From JAFDWR01 sp038216655 (lineage in GTDB: Bacteria; Armatimonadota; Fimbriimonadia; Fimbriimonadales; Fimbriimonadaceae), in assembly GCA_038216655.1 (NCBI GenBank), contig JBBQPZ010000011.1, forward strand, positions 62,001 through 126,000: a DNA stretch of 64,000 nt, in the 5' to 3' direction. The notes beneath the pieces were generated by a model. The model had not been told where the DNA came from. It saw nothing but the letters and a program-made list of their open reading frames with translations, and did no database searches. Each line of letters begins with the position of its first letter. Within the stretch, counting starts at the first letter, position 1. A program made the translations under genes and the position numbers. Shown here one piece after another: positions 50,480 through 59,007 of the stretch.

Positions 50480-51799
50480 CTACTTCTCGTGCTGGATTCG
50501 CCAGACCGAGCCGGACGCATCGTCGGTGACCATCAGCGCGCCGTCTGACGCCGTCGTGACGCCGACCGGCCGACCCCAGACCTGGCCCTCCGGAGTGACG
50601 AATCCGGTCATGAAGTCTTCGTACTCGCCGGTGGGCACGCCGTTTTTGAGCGGCACGCGAATCAGCTTGTAGCCCGTGCGGCGGGCGCGATTCCACGAGC
50701 CGTGCTGTGCCGCGAATCCGTCGTTCACATACTCCTTGGGGAAGGTCGAGCCGGTGTAGAAATCCATGCAGAGGGACGCCATGTGTGACTGCACGAGCAC
50801 GTCGGGCACGAGCGCCTTGCTCTTTAACTCAGGATGGGCACCGGGATGGCGGGGATCCTGGTGATCGCCGATGTAGAACCAGGGCCAGCCGTAGAATCCG
50901 CCTTCCTTCACCCGGGTGATGTAGTCCGGGACGAGGTGGTCGCCCAGGTTGTCGCGCTCGTTGACCGAGCACCACAGGTCTTTGGTTTGCGGGTGGATTG
51001 CAAGTCCGACCGCGTTGCGGATGCCGTAGGCGTAGATTCGCTCGTTCTTCCCGTCGGGATCGAACTCCAGGATATCTGCGCGGCGCTCGTCGGGGGCACG
51101 TGGATCCTCGTGGTCGTTGGAAATCGAGCCAACCGAGACGTACATCTTCTTGCCGTCGGCCCGGAACCGGATGTCCCGGGTCCAGTGTCCCCCGCCCCGG
51201 AGTCGGCCCCCGCCGGGAAGGTTGGGCACGATCATTTCCGGTTGACCCTCGGCATGCAACTGGCCGTTCTTATACGGGAAGCGCACTACGGTGTCGGTAT
51301 TGGCGATGTAGATCCACTCCGGCTTGGGGCCATGAGGATAGAACGTAATCCCGAAGGGCTGGGTGAGACCACTGGCGAATACCTCGTTGGTCTCCGGCTT
51401 TCCATCGGCGGTGCGGCCGCGAAGCAACCGCACCCGTCCCGGGCCGGACTCGGCGATAAACAGGTCTCCGTTCGGTGCGGTCACGATCTCGCGTGGGTTA
51501 TTCAGGCCGCTGATGTAAAGATCGACCTTGAAGCCAGCAGGCACCTTAGGCCATGCGCCATCCGGGCGGGGGATCAATTGAGGGCCGTTATCGACGTTGC
51601 GCGTCGCATAAGGGGCGGGCATGTCCGCGACGGTAATGAGCCTTCTGACGCCCGGGGCATCGGTCGTCCAATCGCCCAAAGCCTGCTGACCCGTAAGGGT
51701 CTTCGCGGTCGGGGGCTGTGGAGAAGCGCTCCGACAAGCGCAGATCGTGGAAAAAGCGGCCAACCCGGAGATCAAAATCCAGCGCGAGGTTCGTTCCAT
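50480..51799 (-). CDS. PQQ-dependent sugar dehydrogenase-like lipoprotein (sorbosone dehydrogenase family)
   Basis: About 439 residues, a six-bladed beta propeller. The ATG at 51799 gives a lipoprotein signal (LISGLAAFSTICAC). Motifs: ISGLNNPREIVTAPNGDLFI, AESGPGRVRLLRG, FASGLTQPFGITFYP, GGHWTRDIRFRADGKKMYVS, VGSISNDHED, IYAYGIRNAVGLAIHP, the Asn-rich VNERDNLGDHLVPDYITRV and FAAQHGSWNRARRTGYKLIR. Family enzymes oxidise sugars such as glucose or sorbosone using PQQ in the periplasm. No PQQ synthesis genes are in the window. Confidence 0.9.
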   Translation of the reverse strand: MERTSRWILISGLAAFSTICACRSASPQPPTAKTLTGQQALGDWTTDAPGVRRLITVADMPAPYATRNVDNGPQLIPRPDGAWPKVPAGFKVDLYISGLNNPREIVTAPNGDLFIAESGPGRVRLLRGRTADGKPETNEVFASGLTQPFGITFYPHGPKPEWIYIANTDTVVRFPYKNGQLHAEGQPEMIVPNLPGGGRLRGGGHWTRDIRFRADGKKMYVSVGSISNDHEDPRAPDERRADILEFDPDGKNERIYAYGIRNAVGLAIHPQTKDLWCSVNERDNLGDHLVPDYITRVKEGGFYGWPWFYIGDHQDPRHPGAHPELKSKALVPDVLVQSHMASLCMDFYTGSTFPKEYVNDGFAAQHGSWNRARRTGYKLIRVPLKNGVPTGEYEDFMTGFVTPEGQVWGRPVGVTTASDGALMVTDDASGSVWRIQHEK

Positions 51800-52024
51800 T
51801 CCCTTACATCGTACGGCAGGGACCTTGGAAAGTTCTCGCGTTCTTAGGATCGAAAAGGACGCATGGACCCGCCTCGCGGGTCGGTACATCGGTCCATGAA
51901 AAATCGGAGCTCTGATTCTGGTTACCAGCAGCTAATCGATACTTTTACGGTTCAGGACAAAAACATCAACAGATCGGCAAGAAAAAGCGATTTAAATGCC
52001 GGGATGTTGTGTTATGTTGGGGAT

Positions 52025-52381
52025 ATGGTTTACCACAACACCATTCCTTTCGGAGCGCCTTCGCAGCTTCGGCTGCAGGTCACCGTCGACGCGCAGGGAG
52101 CCGCTGTGCTGTCGGTGTTGGACCCATTCGACAAGTCCCTGGGCAATCTGCATGATTTGCACTGCTCGGTCGACGAGCTTCGATCGTTGTTTACCGAGAC
52201 CGCCCATCCGGTCACGGTGAAGAACGGAGAAGCGTTCATTGAGATCAAGCCGGGTCACGACTCGCACCACATGACGTTCGATATTCACTACGAAGATCCG
52301 GACAAGTGGACCAAGGGCGAGAACACGCTCGAAGTCTCCGACATGAAAGAGCTGATGACCGCGATCGCGGTTCCTGCCTAA
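52025..52381 (+). CDS. Small cytoplasmic protein of unknown function
   Basis: 118 residues from ATG 52025 (MVYHNTIPFGAPSQLRLQVT), with GGGGA close upstream; frames to 51863 and 52004 are also open. All-beta N-terminus, then HDLHCSVDELRSLFTETAHP, a His-rich loop (KPGHDSHHMTFDIHYEDPDK) and a helical end (DMKELMTAIAVPA). No signal peptide. It is convergent with the CAP-protein gene at 8 bases. No family recognised. Confidence 0.6.
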   Translation: MVYHNTIPFGAPSQLRLQVTVDAQGAAVLSVLDPFDKSLGNLHDLHCSVDELRSLFTETAHPVTVKNGEAFIEIKPGHDSHHMTFDIHYEDPDKWTKGENTLEVSDMKELMTAIAVPA

Positions 52382-52389
52382 CCGAAGCT

Positions 52390-53508
52390 CTACTCGGCGC
52401 GGGTGCGGAACGACCAGGATCGGGAGAGTTCTCGACCCGCGCTGTCCTGCGCCCGGACCTCCACGCGATACGTAGTCGAGCCTGCAAGCGGGTTCTTCGG
52501 GATCAAGATTGCGGCGTTGTCCAGGTGGTCGTCGTTCTCCGGTGAATTCAGAAACAGCGGAACGGCGTGGCCATCGCCGTACGTGATCGTCGCGCTCTGG
52601 ACCTTGATCGGCTCGTTTGCGCCGAAGGCGGCGAAGACGATCGGATACCCGACGGGTCCGGTGTGCGAATGCATCCGCATCGGATCGGGATGCTCGGGCT
52701 GGGTCCAGTCGGTCGCGACGCCGGTTTCGCCCGCGGCCGGAGAGACTACGGTCTTGGCGGATTCGCTCATCCCGAATTGGAGCGTCAGACACCCGTTGTC
52801 GTAGGCTCCCCCGATCGGGACGTCCCCCGGCGACATGAAGGGAATCCGGTGGTACGGGGCATCGAACAGCAAGTGCAGAGCTTCATTCGATGACTTCGAG
52901 CCGGTGCACACGTCCTCGTAGCTCGACCCAAAGTAGCCGAAGGCCTCCATCCGGTCCCCCGGCGAGTTGCCCGTGTAGCCAGGATCGTTCGCCTGCTCGT
53001 AGTGACCCGAAGCATGGTTCCGTCGGAGGTAAGCCGAGTGCGCGACCGCGGCCGCATTTAGGCGGTCGTCGAGATGCACGGGTCCGAGGCCCAAGGAATT
53101 TCTGAACTCGTTAACCTCATCCAAGATTTGCATCTGGTGGGCGTTAGGCGGCTCGAGCCGACCAATGGTGTCGGTCGAAACTCGAAACGACCAGGCGCGG
53201 CTGACGACTAGGTGCTCATCAACGGTGACCTTGGCAGCGACGCTGTACTCGCCCGGGCTGAGGGCCGACTCGGGAGTGTAGGCAAGGGACCGGTGCTCGG
53301 CATCGTAGTGGGCCCTAACGGGATTCCCGTTGAGTCGCATCTCGACGCTGGTAACTTTCGCCCCTTCGGAGGGCCAGACTTCCCAGGCGACGGTCGGCCG
53401 GGAGAGCCGGGTGACGTTGCGCGGGCCATAGCTGCGGTAATACGCCACCGAGCCTTGGCACAGGGTGGCTACGGCAAGCAGCAGACAGGGCAGGAGTCGG
53501 CGCAACAT
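52390..53508 (-). CDS. Secreted CAP/SCP-family protein with Ig-like domains
   Basis: 372 residues from ATG 53508 (signal peptide MLRRLLPCLLLAVATLCQGS). An N-terminal Ig-like domain (residues about 30-110, AWEVWPSEGAKVTSVEMRLN) is followed by a CAP domain (about 120-260: ILDEVNEFRNSLGLGPVHLD, AAVAHSAYLRRNHASGHYEQ, SSNEALHLLFDAPYHRIPFM). A C-terminal Ig-like or CARDB-like domain ends AQDSAGRELSRSWSFRTRAE. The CAP His/Glu cavity residues appear present (HSAY, HASGHYE, YHR). Bacterial CAP proteins act outside the cell, but their substrates are mostly unknown. Confidence 0.85.
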   Translation of the reverse strand: MLRRLLPCLLLAVATLCQGSVAYYRSYGPRNVTRLSRPTVAWEVWPSEGAKVTSVEMRLNGNPVRAHYDAEHRSLAYTPESALSPGEYSVAAKVTVDEHLVVSRAWSFRVSTDTIGRLEPPNAHQMQILDEVNEFRNSLGLGPVHLDDRLNAAAVAHSAYLRRNHASGHYEQANDPGYTGNSPGDRMEAFGYFGSSYEDVCTGSKSSNEALHLLFDAPYHRIPFMSPGDVPIGGAYDNGCLTLQFGMSESAKTVVSPAAGETGVATDWTQPEHPDPMRMHSHTGPVGYPIVFAAFGANEPIKVQSATITYGDGHAVPLFLNSPENDDHLDNAAILIPKNPLAGSTTYRVEVRAQDSAGRELSRSWSFRTRAE

Positions 53509-53725
53509 CGTCAATCCAATGGAAGGATTCCGCAACGCGGCCTCGCCCTCCCCTGGTAGTTCTACCGATCTAACGTGCCGCGCGGCAAGGTTCGTTCGGG
53601 CTTACGTGGAGATTGCGCTCGATACGGCAAGGCAAGTTCGTAAAGGGTGAATGGAGAAACGAGAGAATGGAGAATGGTAAATAGAGAATCGCGAATCGAA
53701 CGGAGGGGACAGACCATCCCATCCA

Positions 53726-53838
53726 ACGATTCACGATTCACGATTCACGATTCACGATTCACGATTCACGATTCACGATTCACGATTCACGATTCACGAT
53801 TCACGATTCACGATTCACGATTCACGATTCACGATTCA
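53726..53838. repeat. 7-bp tandem array (ACGATTC)n
   Basis: About 16 nearly perfect copies of ACGATTC. A purine-rich degenerate stretch (GAGAATGG/AGAGAATCG units, 53650-53700) precedes it. Two more copies of the unit lie at 54191-54204, on the far side of the element at 53840-54190. Confidence 0.95.
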
Positions 53839-53839
53839 C

Positions 53840-54190
53840 GGAGGTCTTTTGCAATATTCAAAGCTTCGCAGTGCCCTTCACCCTAACCCTCTCCCGCCCG
53901 ACAGACTTTGTGGCGATGGCAAGAGCCGTGCGGGGAGAGGGAACCGAACTCCGTGCAGATCGACGTGCTTGACCGTTCAGAAGCTACCGGGCGGGCGAGA
54001 TTTCCCGATTTTCACTCACTCACACTGCTTACCCACGTTGGCAATCCGGCAAGACTTCGGAGGGGTGGCGCTTGGGCAGAGTTTTCTCGTCATGCCTCTA
54101 TGTGCTTGGGATCGATTTTGGTCAACCAGTTAGGACGGAGTTGGTGAATTCGTGATTCGTCAGCCCAGCCCGAATTTTGCAAAGACCTCC
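53840..54190. mobile_element. MITE-like element inserted in the ACGATTC array
   Basis: The left end GGAGGTCTTTTGCAA (53840-53854) is mirrored at the right end by TTGCAAAGACCTCC (54177-54190). Both ends are flanked, in the same direction, by ACGATTCAC copies, as if the element had inserted into the tandem array. It is 351 bases long with no transposase. It carries a REP-like hairpin: CCCTCTCCCGC (53887-53897) against GCGGGGAGAGGG (53930-53941). TGATTCGTGAATTC-like units reappear near 54145. Confidence 0.6.
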
Positions 54191-54211
54191 ACGATTCACG
54201 ATTCACCATTC

Positions 54212-55378
54212 TCAAGCCTCCGGCTTAAAAACGGTTCCCATCATCACGATGACGCCGGTCTTCTTGTCGACGATCGCGTAGGCGAACGGGCGGTCGAGGA
54301 TGAACTCGACGGGCTGCAGCATGGCGCGGGTGGTCATCCCGATCCCCGTTGCGGCCGCCGCCTTCGTGCCTTCCTCATCCACCTTGATGTAGGTCCGGTG
54401 CTGGATCTGATCGATCTTGGTTTGGCGATTGAGGTCCGCCGCAATCCGACCGAACTTGGCATCCCGATAAAGCGGTGCGAGTCCCATTGCACCGAGCGCC
54501 GGCTTCAGGTCGTACGTGCACTCGATCTTGAACTTGGGGATCGCGATGCGGGTGGCCATGCGGCCATTTCCAGGGACTGGTTTCGGATTCTTCAGCCATT
54601 GGGTCATCGCCTGCGAGGGCGACTGTCCCTCACCGGGGAGAATGAACTTCATCTCGGACCGATCTCCTTCGTAGGGCAGGCTCAGAGTTTTCGTGGTGCC
54701 TTGCTCTTCGAACGTGTAGTGGCCAGCCTGATGCATCGTCGGTACCTCAATCTCGCCCCCAACCGCGTGAAACACGTTGTTGCGCGTTAGGCTCTTGTCG
54801 AAGGGCTTGGTCCACTTGCCGTCGAAAGTGAGCGCATTCACGAGGACGACCGAGGTCAGCGGGTCGAGGCTATCGAAGATCTTCGGGATTCGGTTCTTGG
54901 TGTGCGACTTGACCCAGCCGTTCACCTCACGCAGCATCGCGGCGTCGGGAACCCCGAAGCGTCGAATCTCTCCCCCGAAGACGTTGTGAATCTTGGACTG
55001 GTAGTCCGATTCCACCTTCAATCCGCCCTTGGCCCAGATCCCGTTGGCCATCGTAAAGCTGTTGCCCGATGCGCTCTTGAGCGAGGCCACCAGGTCCCGG
55101 ATCCCTTCGTCGATTCCTGCGGACGAAGCGCCATCGAACCCCAGGGTGCCGGCGATCTGGCCGCGGGTGGGCTGATTCGCACCGTCGATCAGCATGGAGA
55201 GGCAGACGCCGACACTGAGCGGCGCAACCGCCTGATTCGCCTCGGCAAGGTGCTGGGCTTGCCAAAGACGCGCGCCAAAGGCATTGAAGCGGCTCGCGAA
55301 GGCCTGGGCCGGATCAGGCAGGATCACCCCTCCAGTGTGCATGGCGAGAAGGCTGGCAAGCGCGGCAGTGATCATCAT
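54212..55378 (-). CDS. Secreted serpin
   Basis: 388 residues with a signal-like N-terminus. Serpins trap serine or cysteine proteases irreversibly through a cleaved reactive loop. Family marks: APLSVGVCLSMLIDGANQPT, LVNALTFDGKWTKPFDKSLT, and near the C-terminus the hinge VDEEGTKAAAATG followed by IGMTTRAMLQPVEFILDRPF and AYAIVDKKTGVIVMMGTV. Counting from the hinge Glu as P17 places Arg at P1 and Ala at P1', suggesting trypsin-like target proteases. The hinge has the small residues needed for insertion, so it is probably inhibitory. Single gene; its 3' end borders the MITE-like element. Confidence 0.95.
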   Translation of the reverse strand: MMITAALASLLAMHTGGVILPDPAQAFASRFNAFGARLWQAQHLAEANQAVAPLSVGVCLSMLIDGANQPTRGQIAGTLGFDGASSAGIDEGIRDLVASLKSASGNSFTMANGIWAKGGLKVESDYQSKIHNVFGGEIRRFGVPDAAMLREVNGWVKSHTKNRIPKIFDSLDPLTSVVLVNALTFDGKWTKPFDKSLTRNNVFHAVGGEIEVPTMHQAGHYTFEEQGTTKTLSLPYEGDRSEMKFILPGEGQSPSQAMTQWLKNPKPVPGNGRMATRIAIPKFKIECTYDLKPALGAMGLAPLYRDAKFGRIAADLNRQTKIDQIQHRTYIKVDEEGTKAAAATGIGMTTRAMLQPVEFILDRPFAYAIVDKKTGVIVMMGTVFKPEA

Positions 55379-55494
55379 AAGTTAGTGTCCCGAAGGGTCC
55401 TGGCGTTATGACGACTTCTATCCATTAAGGATTCCGGCCCAGCCAATAGAAAGACCCGCCGTGCAAGACCGCGCGACAGAGCTTTCACGAGCGA

Positions 55495-56142
55495 TTACTT
55501 AGCGGGCTTGTTGAGCGTCGCTTCAAGCGAGATGCGGACGGTGACATCGTCCGAGACGGTCTCCTGGTCGAACGTCATCCCGAAGTCCTTGCGGTGAACC
55601 ACAATCGGGTCGGCGACCACGCCGATGCGGGTGCCGCCCCACGGGTCTTGGATCGGTCCGTATTTCTTGAAAGGCAGGGAGACCGTCTTGGTGATGCCCC
55701 GGATCGTCAGGTCGCCGTCGGCGACGTACCCGCTGCCGTGCTTGCGGATCTTGGTGCTCTTGAAGGCAAGGGTCGGATACTTCTCGACCTCGAAGAAGTT
55801 CTTCGACCTTAGATCGGCGTCGCGAGGGGCAACGGCAGTGTCCACCGAGTCAGCCTGCATTGTGATCTCGACCGAGGACTTGGTGAGGTCCTTCAAATCC
55901 GCTTGGAGCGAGCCGGACAGCTTCGAGAACCGACCTTGGACCCGCGATAGCCCGAGGTGTCCGATATCGAAGCCCACGCAGGTGTGCATCGGATCGACGG
56001 TGTAGGCACCGGGGTCCTGGAAGGCGGTGGGCGCGAGCTTGGCAAGCGGTGTCTCGGCGTACGCGACTCCGGGGTGGAAGGCGATGTAGCCGGCGGCGAG
56101 GATTGGCAGGGCGGCGAGGGTGATCAGAGGTTTCTTATTCAT
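55495..56142 (-). CDS. YceI family periplasmic protein
   Basis: 215 residues from ATG 56142 (signal peptide MNKKPLITLAALPILAAGYI). YceI lipocalin-like barrels bind isoprenoid chains. Visible: GAYTVDPMHTCVGFDIGHLG, LSRVQGRFSKLSGSLQADLK, DLRSKNFFEVEKYPTLAFKS, GDLTIRGITKTVSLPFKKYG and DRKDFGMT-type VVHRKDFGMTFDQETVSDDV. It follows the DoxX reading frame by 7 bases, divergent from a MarR regulator, an arrangement common for DoxX-YceI operons. Confidence 0.93.
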   Translation of the reverse strand: MNKKPLITLAALPILAAGYIAFHPGVAYAETPLAKLAPTAFQDPGAYTVDPMHTCVGFDIGHLGLSRVQGRFSKLSGSLQADLKDLTKSSVEITMQADSVDTAVAPRDADLRSKNFFEVEKYPTLAFKSTKIRKHGSGYVADGDLTIRGITKTVSLPFKKYGPIQDPWGGTRIGVVADPIVVHRKDFGMTFDQETVSDDVTVRISLEATLNKPAK

Positions 56143-56149
56143 GTTGGTT

Positions 56150-56555
56150 TTAGTGTTGGGTACCGGTCTTGAGAAGGCGGCCGAAGGAGATTTGTTCGCT
56201 GATCGCATAGGCACCGGGGCCGGCGATAACGATCGGCAAGAGGAGCCCGATGAGCGCGAGGGGGTATTCGAACCCGCCAGCCTGGGCAAAGAATCCGTTC
56301 TTCCCGTGGACGGTAACGATCGCGCCGATCATCGTGACGATGAGTGCGGATGCGGAGAAGCGGGGAAGAATCCCCACGATCAGGCCCAGTCCACCGAAGA
56401 ACTCACCCGCAGTGACGAAGTAGCCGAGCGGTTCCCATGTGAGCGGCGGTCGCGGCGAGCCCGTCTCCGCCGAAAGCGCCAAGCAGCTTCTGCGAGCCGT
56501 GGGCGAGGAAGATGATGCCGACGATGATGCGGATCGAAAGGAGCGCGACATTCAC
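56150..56555 (-). pseudogene. DoxX family membrane protein, disrupted by a frameshift
   Basis: Two DoxX pieces lie in different frames. From a GTG at 56555 one frame reads VNVALLSIRIIVGIIFLAHG then SQKLLGAFGGDGLAATAAHM, the typical first helix and loop. The next frame reads EPLGYFVTAGEFFGGLGLIV then GILPRF and the remaining helices to the stop at 56150. The change of frame falls at about 56435-56460, where DoxX proteins usually have more residues, so a small deletion is likely. An ATG in the second frame at 56551 would give a 133-residue protein with a non-homologous Ser-rich start. A sequencing error is possible. Confidence 0.75.
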
Positions 56556-56584
56556 TGCGGTTCGGTCGGTTTGGTTGGAGTTGG

Positions 56585-56639
56585 TTGTTCATAACCAGTT
56601 CTAGATGGTATGATCACATATGGAATTAAATATTGTCAA
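56585..56639. promoter_or_regulatory. Divergent promoter region between marR and doxX-yceI
   Basis: On the plus strand TTGTTC (56585-56590) and TATGAT (56609-56614) are spaced 18 bases and lead to marR. On the minus strand a perfect TTGACA (56639-56634) faces doxX but its -10 box is weak. TATG-ATCA-CATA (56609-56620) has inverted arms over the promoter and may be the MarR operator. Confidence 0.45.
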
Positions 56640-56710
56640 GCCCTAACGAGATATCCTTGAAAAGTCTTAGCCCTGATCCAAAGCCGGAGCGACGAAGCCC
56701 GGGAGAACCG

Positions 56711-57214
56711 ATGCCAACGCACTACAAAGGGACCGCCGAAGAGCAGCGCGCGCTCGATCTGTTCATCAAGCTAGCCCGCGCCGGGGACTCGTTCTTCGCC
56801 CGCGCCGGGGTTCCGATGTCCAAAGCCGGGCTGACCCCCACCCAATTCGGAGTCCTTGAGACCCTGCTCCATCTCGGACCCGCCACCCCCAGCCAACTTG
56901 CGGCCAAGCATCTTAAGAGTCGGAACAACCTGTCCGTGGTGATCGAGAACCTGGACCGGGAGGGCCTAATCAGACGGGAGCGCTGTCCATCGGATCGCCG
57001 GGTCCAATGGATCCACCTGACCGAACTCGGCCGTGAGAAGATCGACGCCGCGTTCCCGATCTTCGCGCGGGCGGTGGCAAAGGAAGCATCCGTGCTGACC
57101 GCTGCGGAGCAAGACCAGTTGTCGGCTCTCCTGAAGAAGCTCGGACTAGGGCACGGCGAATCGGGCCGCTGCCCGTCGGTGATCGTCGAGGAATGCCCCG
57201 ACTCTGCTCAGTGA
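56711..57214 (+). CDS. MarR family transcriptional regulator
   Basis: 168 residues from ATG 56711, which has GGGAG five bases upstream; an in-frame ATG at 56633 gives a longer product without RBS. Winged helix-turn-helix: AGLTPTQFGVLETLLHLGPA, TPSQLAAKHLKSRNNLSVVI, ENLDREGLIRRERCPSDRRV, QWIHLTELGREKIDAAFP. MarR dimers repress operons and are released by small ligands or oxidation. The divergent DoxX-YceI genes are the natural target. The tail holds two Cys (GRCPSVIVEECPDSAQ) that might sense oxidants. Confidence 0.93.
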   Translation: MPTHYKGTAEEQRALDLFIKLARAGDSFFARAGVPMSKAGLTPTQFGVLETLLHLGPATPSQLAAKHLKSRNNLSVVIENLDREGLIRRERCPSDRRVQWIHLTELGREKIDAAFPIFARAVAKEASVLTAAEQDQLSALLKKLGLGHGESGRCPSVIVEECPDSAQ

Positions 57215-57238
57215 GTCGCCTTGCGGTGTAATAGCTGA

Positions 57239-57784
57239 ATGGAAACCGGCATCGTGGTCGCGGTCAGCCAAAGTGCGGCTCACTCGTTTTCGAAGATCAA
57301 TTGCCTTTCGATTCGCCTGGTCGCGGGCATCGGAGTGGAGGGAGATGCCCACTCGGGGACGATGATCAAGCACCGCTCTCGCGTTACGGCCAACCCGGAC
57401 CAGCCCAACTTGCGACAGGTTCACCTCATCCACGCTGAACTCCTGGACGAGCTTCGTTCACAGCGATTTTTGGTCGCCCCCGGCCAGATGGGAGAGAATG
57501 TCACTACGCGCGGCCTGGATCTGCTGGGGTTGCCAACGGGGGCAAGGCTGTTCTTAGGGGAAACCGCCGTGGTCGAACTCACCGGGCTGCGGAACCCCTG
57601 CTCACAGATCGACAACTTTCAATCGGGAATGATGGCGGCTTGCCTGGACCGCGACTCGGAAGGCGGTCTCATCCGGAAGGCCGGAGTGATGGCAATCGTG
57701 CTGATCGGCGGCGATGTGATGCCGGGCGACGGGATCGCAGTCGAGTTGCCAGCCGAGCCGCATCGGAAGTTGGAGAAGGTCTAA
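57239..57784 (+). CDS. MOSC domain protein
   Basis: 181 residues. The MOSC fold is shown by FSKINCLSIRLVAGIGVEGD, AHSGTMIKHRSR, NLRQVHLIHAELLDELRSQR, VAPGQMGENVTTRGLDLLGL, LFLGETAVVELTGLRNPCSQ (the conserved Cys in RNPC) and VLIGGDVMPGDGIAVELPAE. MOSC proteins handle molybdenum-cofactor sulfur or serve in YiiM-type N-hydroxy detoxification. It follows marR by 24 bases on the same strand and may be co-transcribed. Confidence 0.93.
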   Translation: METGIVVAVSQSAAHSFSKINCLSIRLVAGIGVEGDAHSGTMIKHRSRVTANPDQPNLRQVHLIHAELLDELRSQRFLVAPGQMGENVTTRGLDLLGLPTGARLFLGETAVVELTGLRNPCSQIDNFQSGMMAACLDRDSEGGLIRKAGVMAIVLIGGDVMPGDGIAVELPAEPHRKLEKV

Positions 57785-57815
57785 CCCCTGGGACAGTCTC
57801 GAGTATTGAGAGTGT

Positions 57816-58895
57816 TCAGGGGTTGAGGAGCCCGACAAGCGCGTCAAAATGCTGATTGACTCCTTTGTACGCTCTTGCCTCCAGTGACATCGACTGCAGG
57901 CCGCCAAGGAGAGCGGTGCGCAACTCTTCGTCCGCGAGGACCTCGGGGCCCGGCAGGGTTTGGACGTGGATGAAAAACAGGGCCGCATTGACCTTGGGCA
58001 GGCCGAGGATCGTCTGGCGCTCGGTGCGGACCCAGAATCGGCCGCGGTCAAATCGACGTCCCCACCACTCCTCTTGATCCCAATCGGGTGGCGACAAGGG
58101 GTGGTGGTTGAGGCGATCGTCCGACTCGACCCCCCACACGAACCGGACGAAGGGGCCTTGCTCGACGATGGTCTTGACCAGCTTCGCCGCCACCGCGTTG
58201 ACGGCGTCGAAGGCGGGCACGGGGGTGTGAGTCTGAAAGAACGAACGGCCGATCTTGTCCGCTCCCGCCCAGTGGCTTGGGGAACAAAGGTGGAGAGCGG
58301 CAATTCGATCCCCCCCGTCCGCATCTCGAACCACGACGGCGAGGTCGGCCTGGATCTGGAACGCGATTGCTTCCAGGAGCTGATCAACCTCCGAGGGCAC
58401 ACGGCTGGCTGCCGAATCGAGTTCCCCCGCTGGTGTCCAGACGATCCGTTCGCCAGTGATCTGGCTCGTGAGGCTTTGTTCGCCAACCTCGAAGAGATCG
58501 GGGTAGTCGCTGGAGAGATGCTGCCCAATTGCGGCAGCGGCGGCGGCCATGACGTTCGGAGCCAGGTCGCGGGTCAGCCAGTATTTGGCTCGGTTCTCCA
58601 AGTAGCAGGCTTCCTTGTTCACCCGATATCGGTGGAACTCCTCGTCAATCTGAATCAGCCGGATATCCGCATCTCCGTTGCCGGAGTCAGTGCTCAAAGG
58701 GCGGAGGCCGGGAGCCACGCTGTAGGTGCCGGTGAGCCAGGGCCGATATCGGGCGACGGGTGGCAGAGTCAGGATGTCCCGATTATGCGCGAGGTCCAGA
58801 GGCAGGCGACATGAGCCTACGGTGTCGGGTATTATCCGATCTCGTGTCGTTAGGGCGCGCTTTTGCGCGTGTCTGAGGCTCGAACGACGCTTCAA
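57816..58895 (-). CDS. DUF3445 / haem-dependent oxidative N-demethylase-like protein
   Basis: 359 residues. Family marks: PVARYRPWLTGTYSVAPGLR near the N-terminus, IQADLAVVVRDADGGDRIAA, LHLCSPSHWAGADKIGRSFF, QTHTPVPAFDAVNA, and FWVRTERQTILGLPKVNAAL FFIH (here split by me). Characterised relatives use haem with a PAS-like domain to demethylate amines. The only in-frame start upstream of the conserved part is a TTG at 58895 without RBS; the N-terminal 40 residues are basic and may not be translated. It is divergent from the ribosomal operon (112 bases). Confidence 0.8.
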   Translation of the reverse strand: MKRRSSLRHAQKRALTTRDRIIPDTVGSCRLPLDLAHNRDILTLPPVARYRPWLTGTYSVAPGLRPLSTDSGNGDADIRLIQIDEEFHRYRVNKEACYLENRAKYWLTRDLAPNVMAAAAAAIGQHLSSDYPDLFEVGEQSLTSQITGERIVWTPAGELDSAASRVPSEVDQLLEAIAFQIQADLAVVVRDADGGDRIAALHLCSPSHWAGADKIGRSFFQTHTPVPAFDAVNAVAAKLVKTIVEQGPFVRFVWGVESDDRLNHHPLSPPDWDQEEWWGRRFDRGRFWVRTERQTILGLPKVNAALFFIHVQTLPGPEVLADEELRTALLGGLQSMSLEARAYKGVNQHFDALVGLLNP

Positions 58896-59007
58896 AGCGG
58901 CGACGTCTGGGTGACCCCACTTCTCTTTTTGGGAAGAGCGAGGGCAACGCCGAGATAGAGCGATCTATCCGACAAGACGTTTGCGGCAGTGGAAGCGAAG
59001 CAGGTGA

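Noticed and set aside
53726..53838. CRISPR-like array
   Set aside because: The unit is only 7 bases with no spacers, and no cas gene is present.
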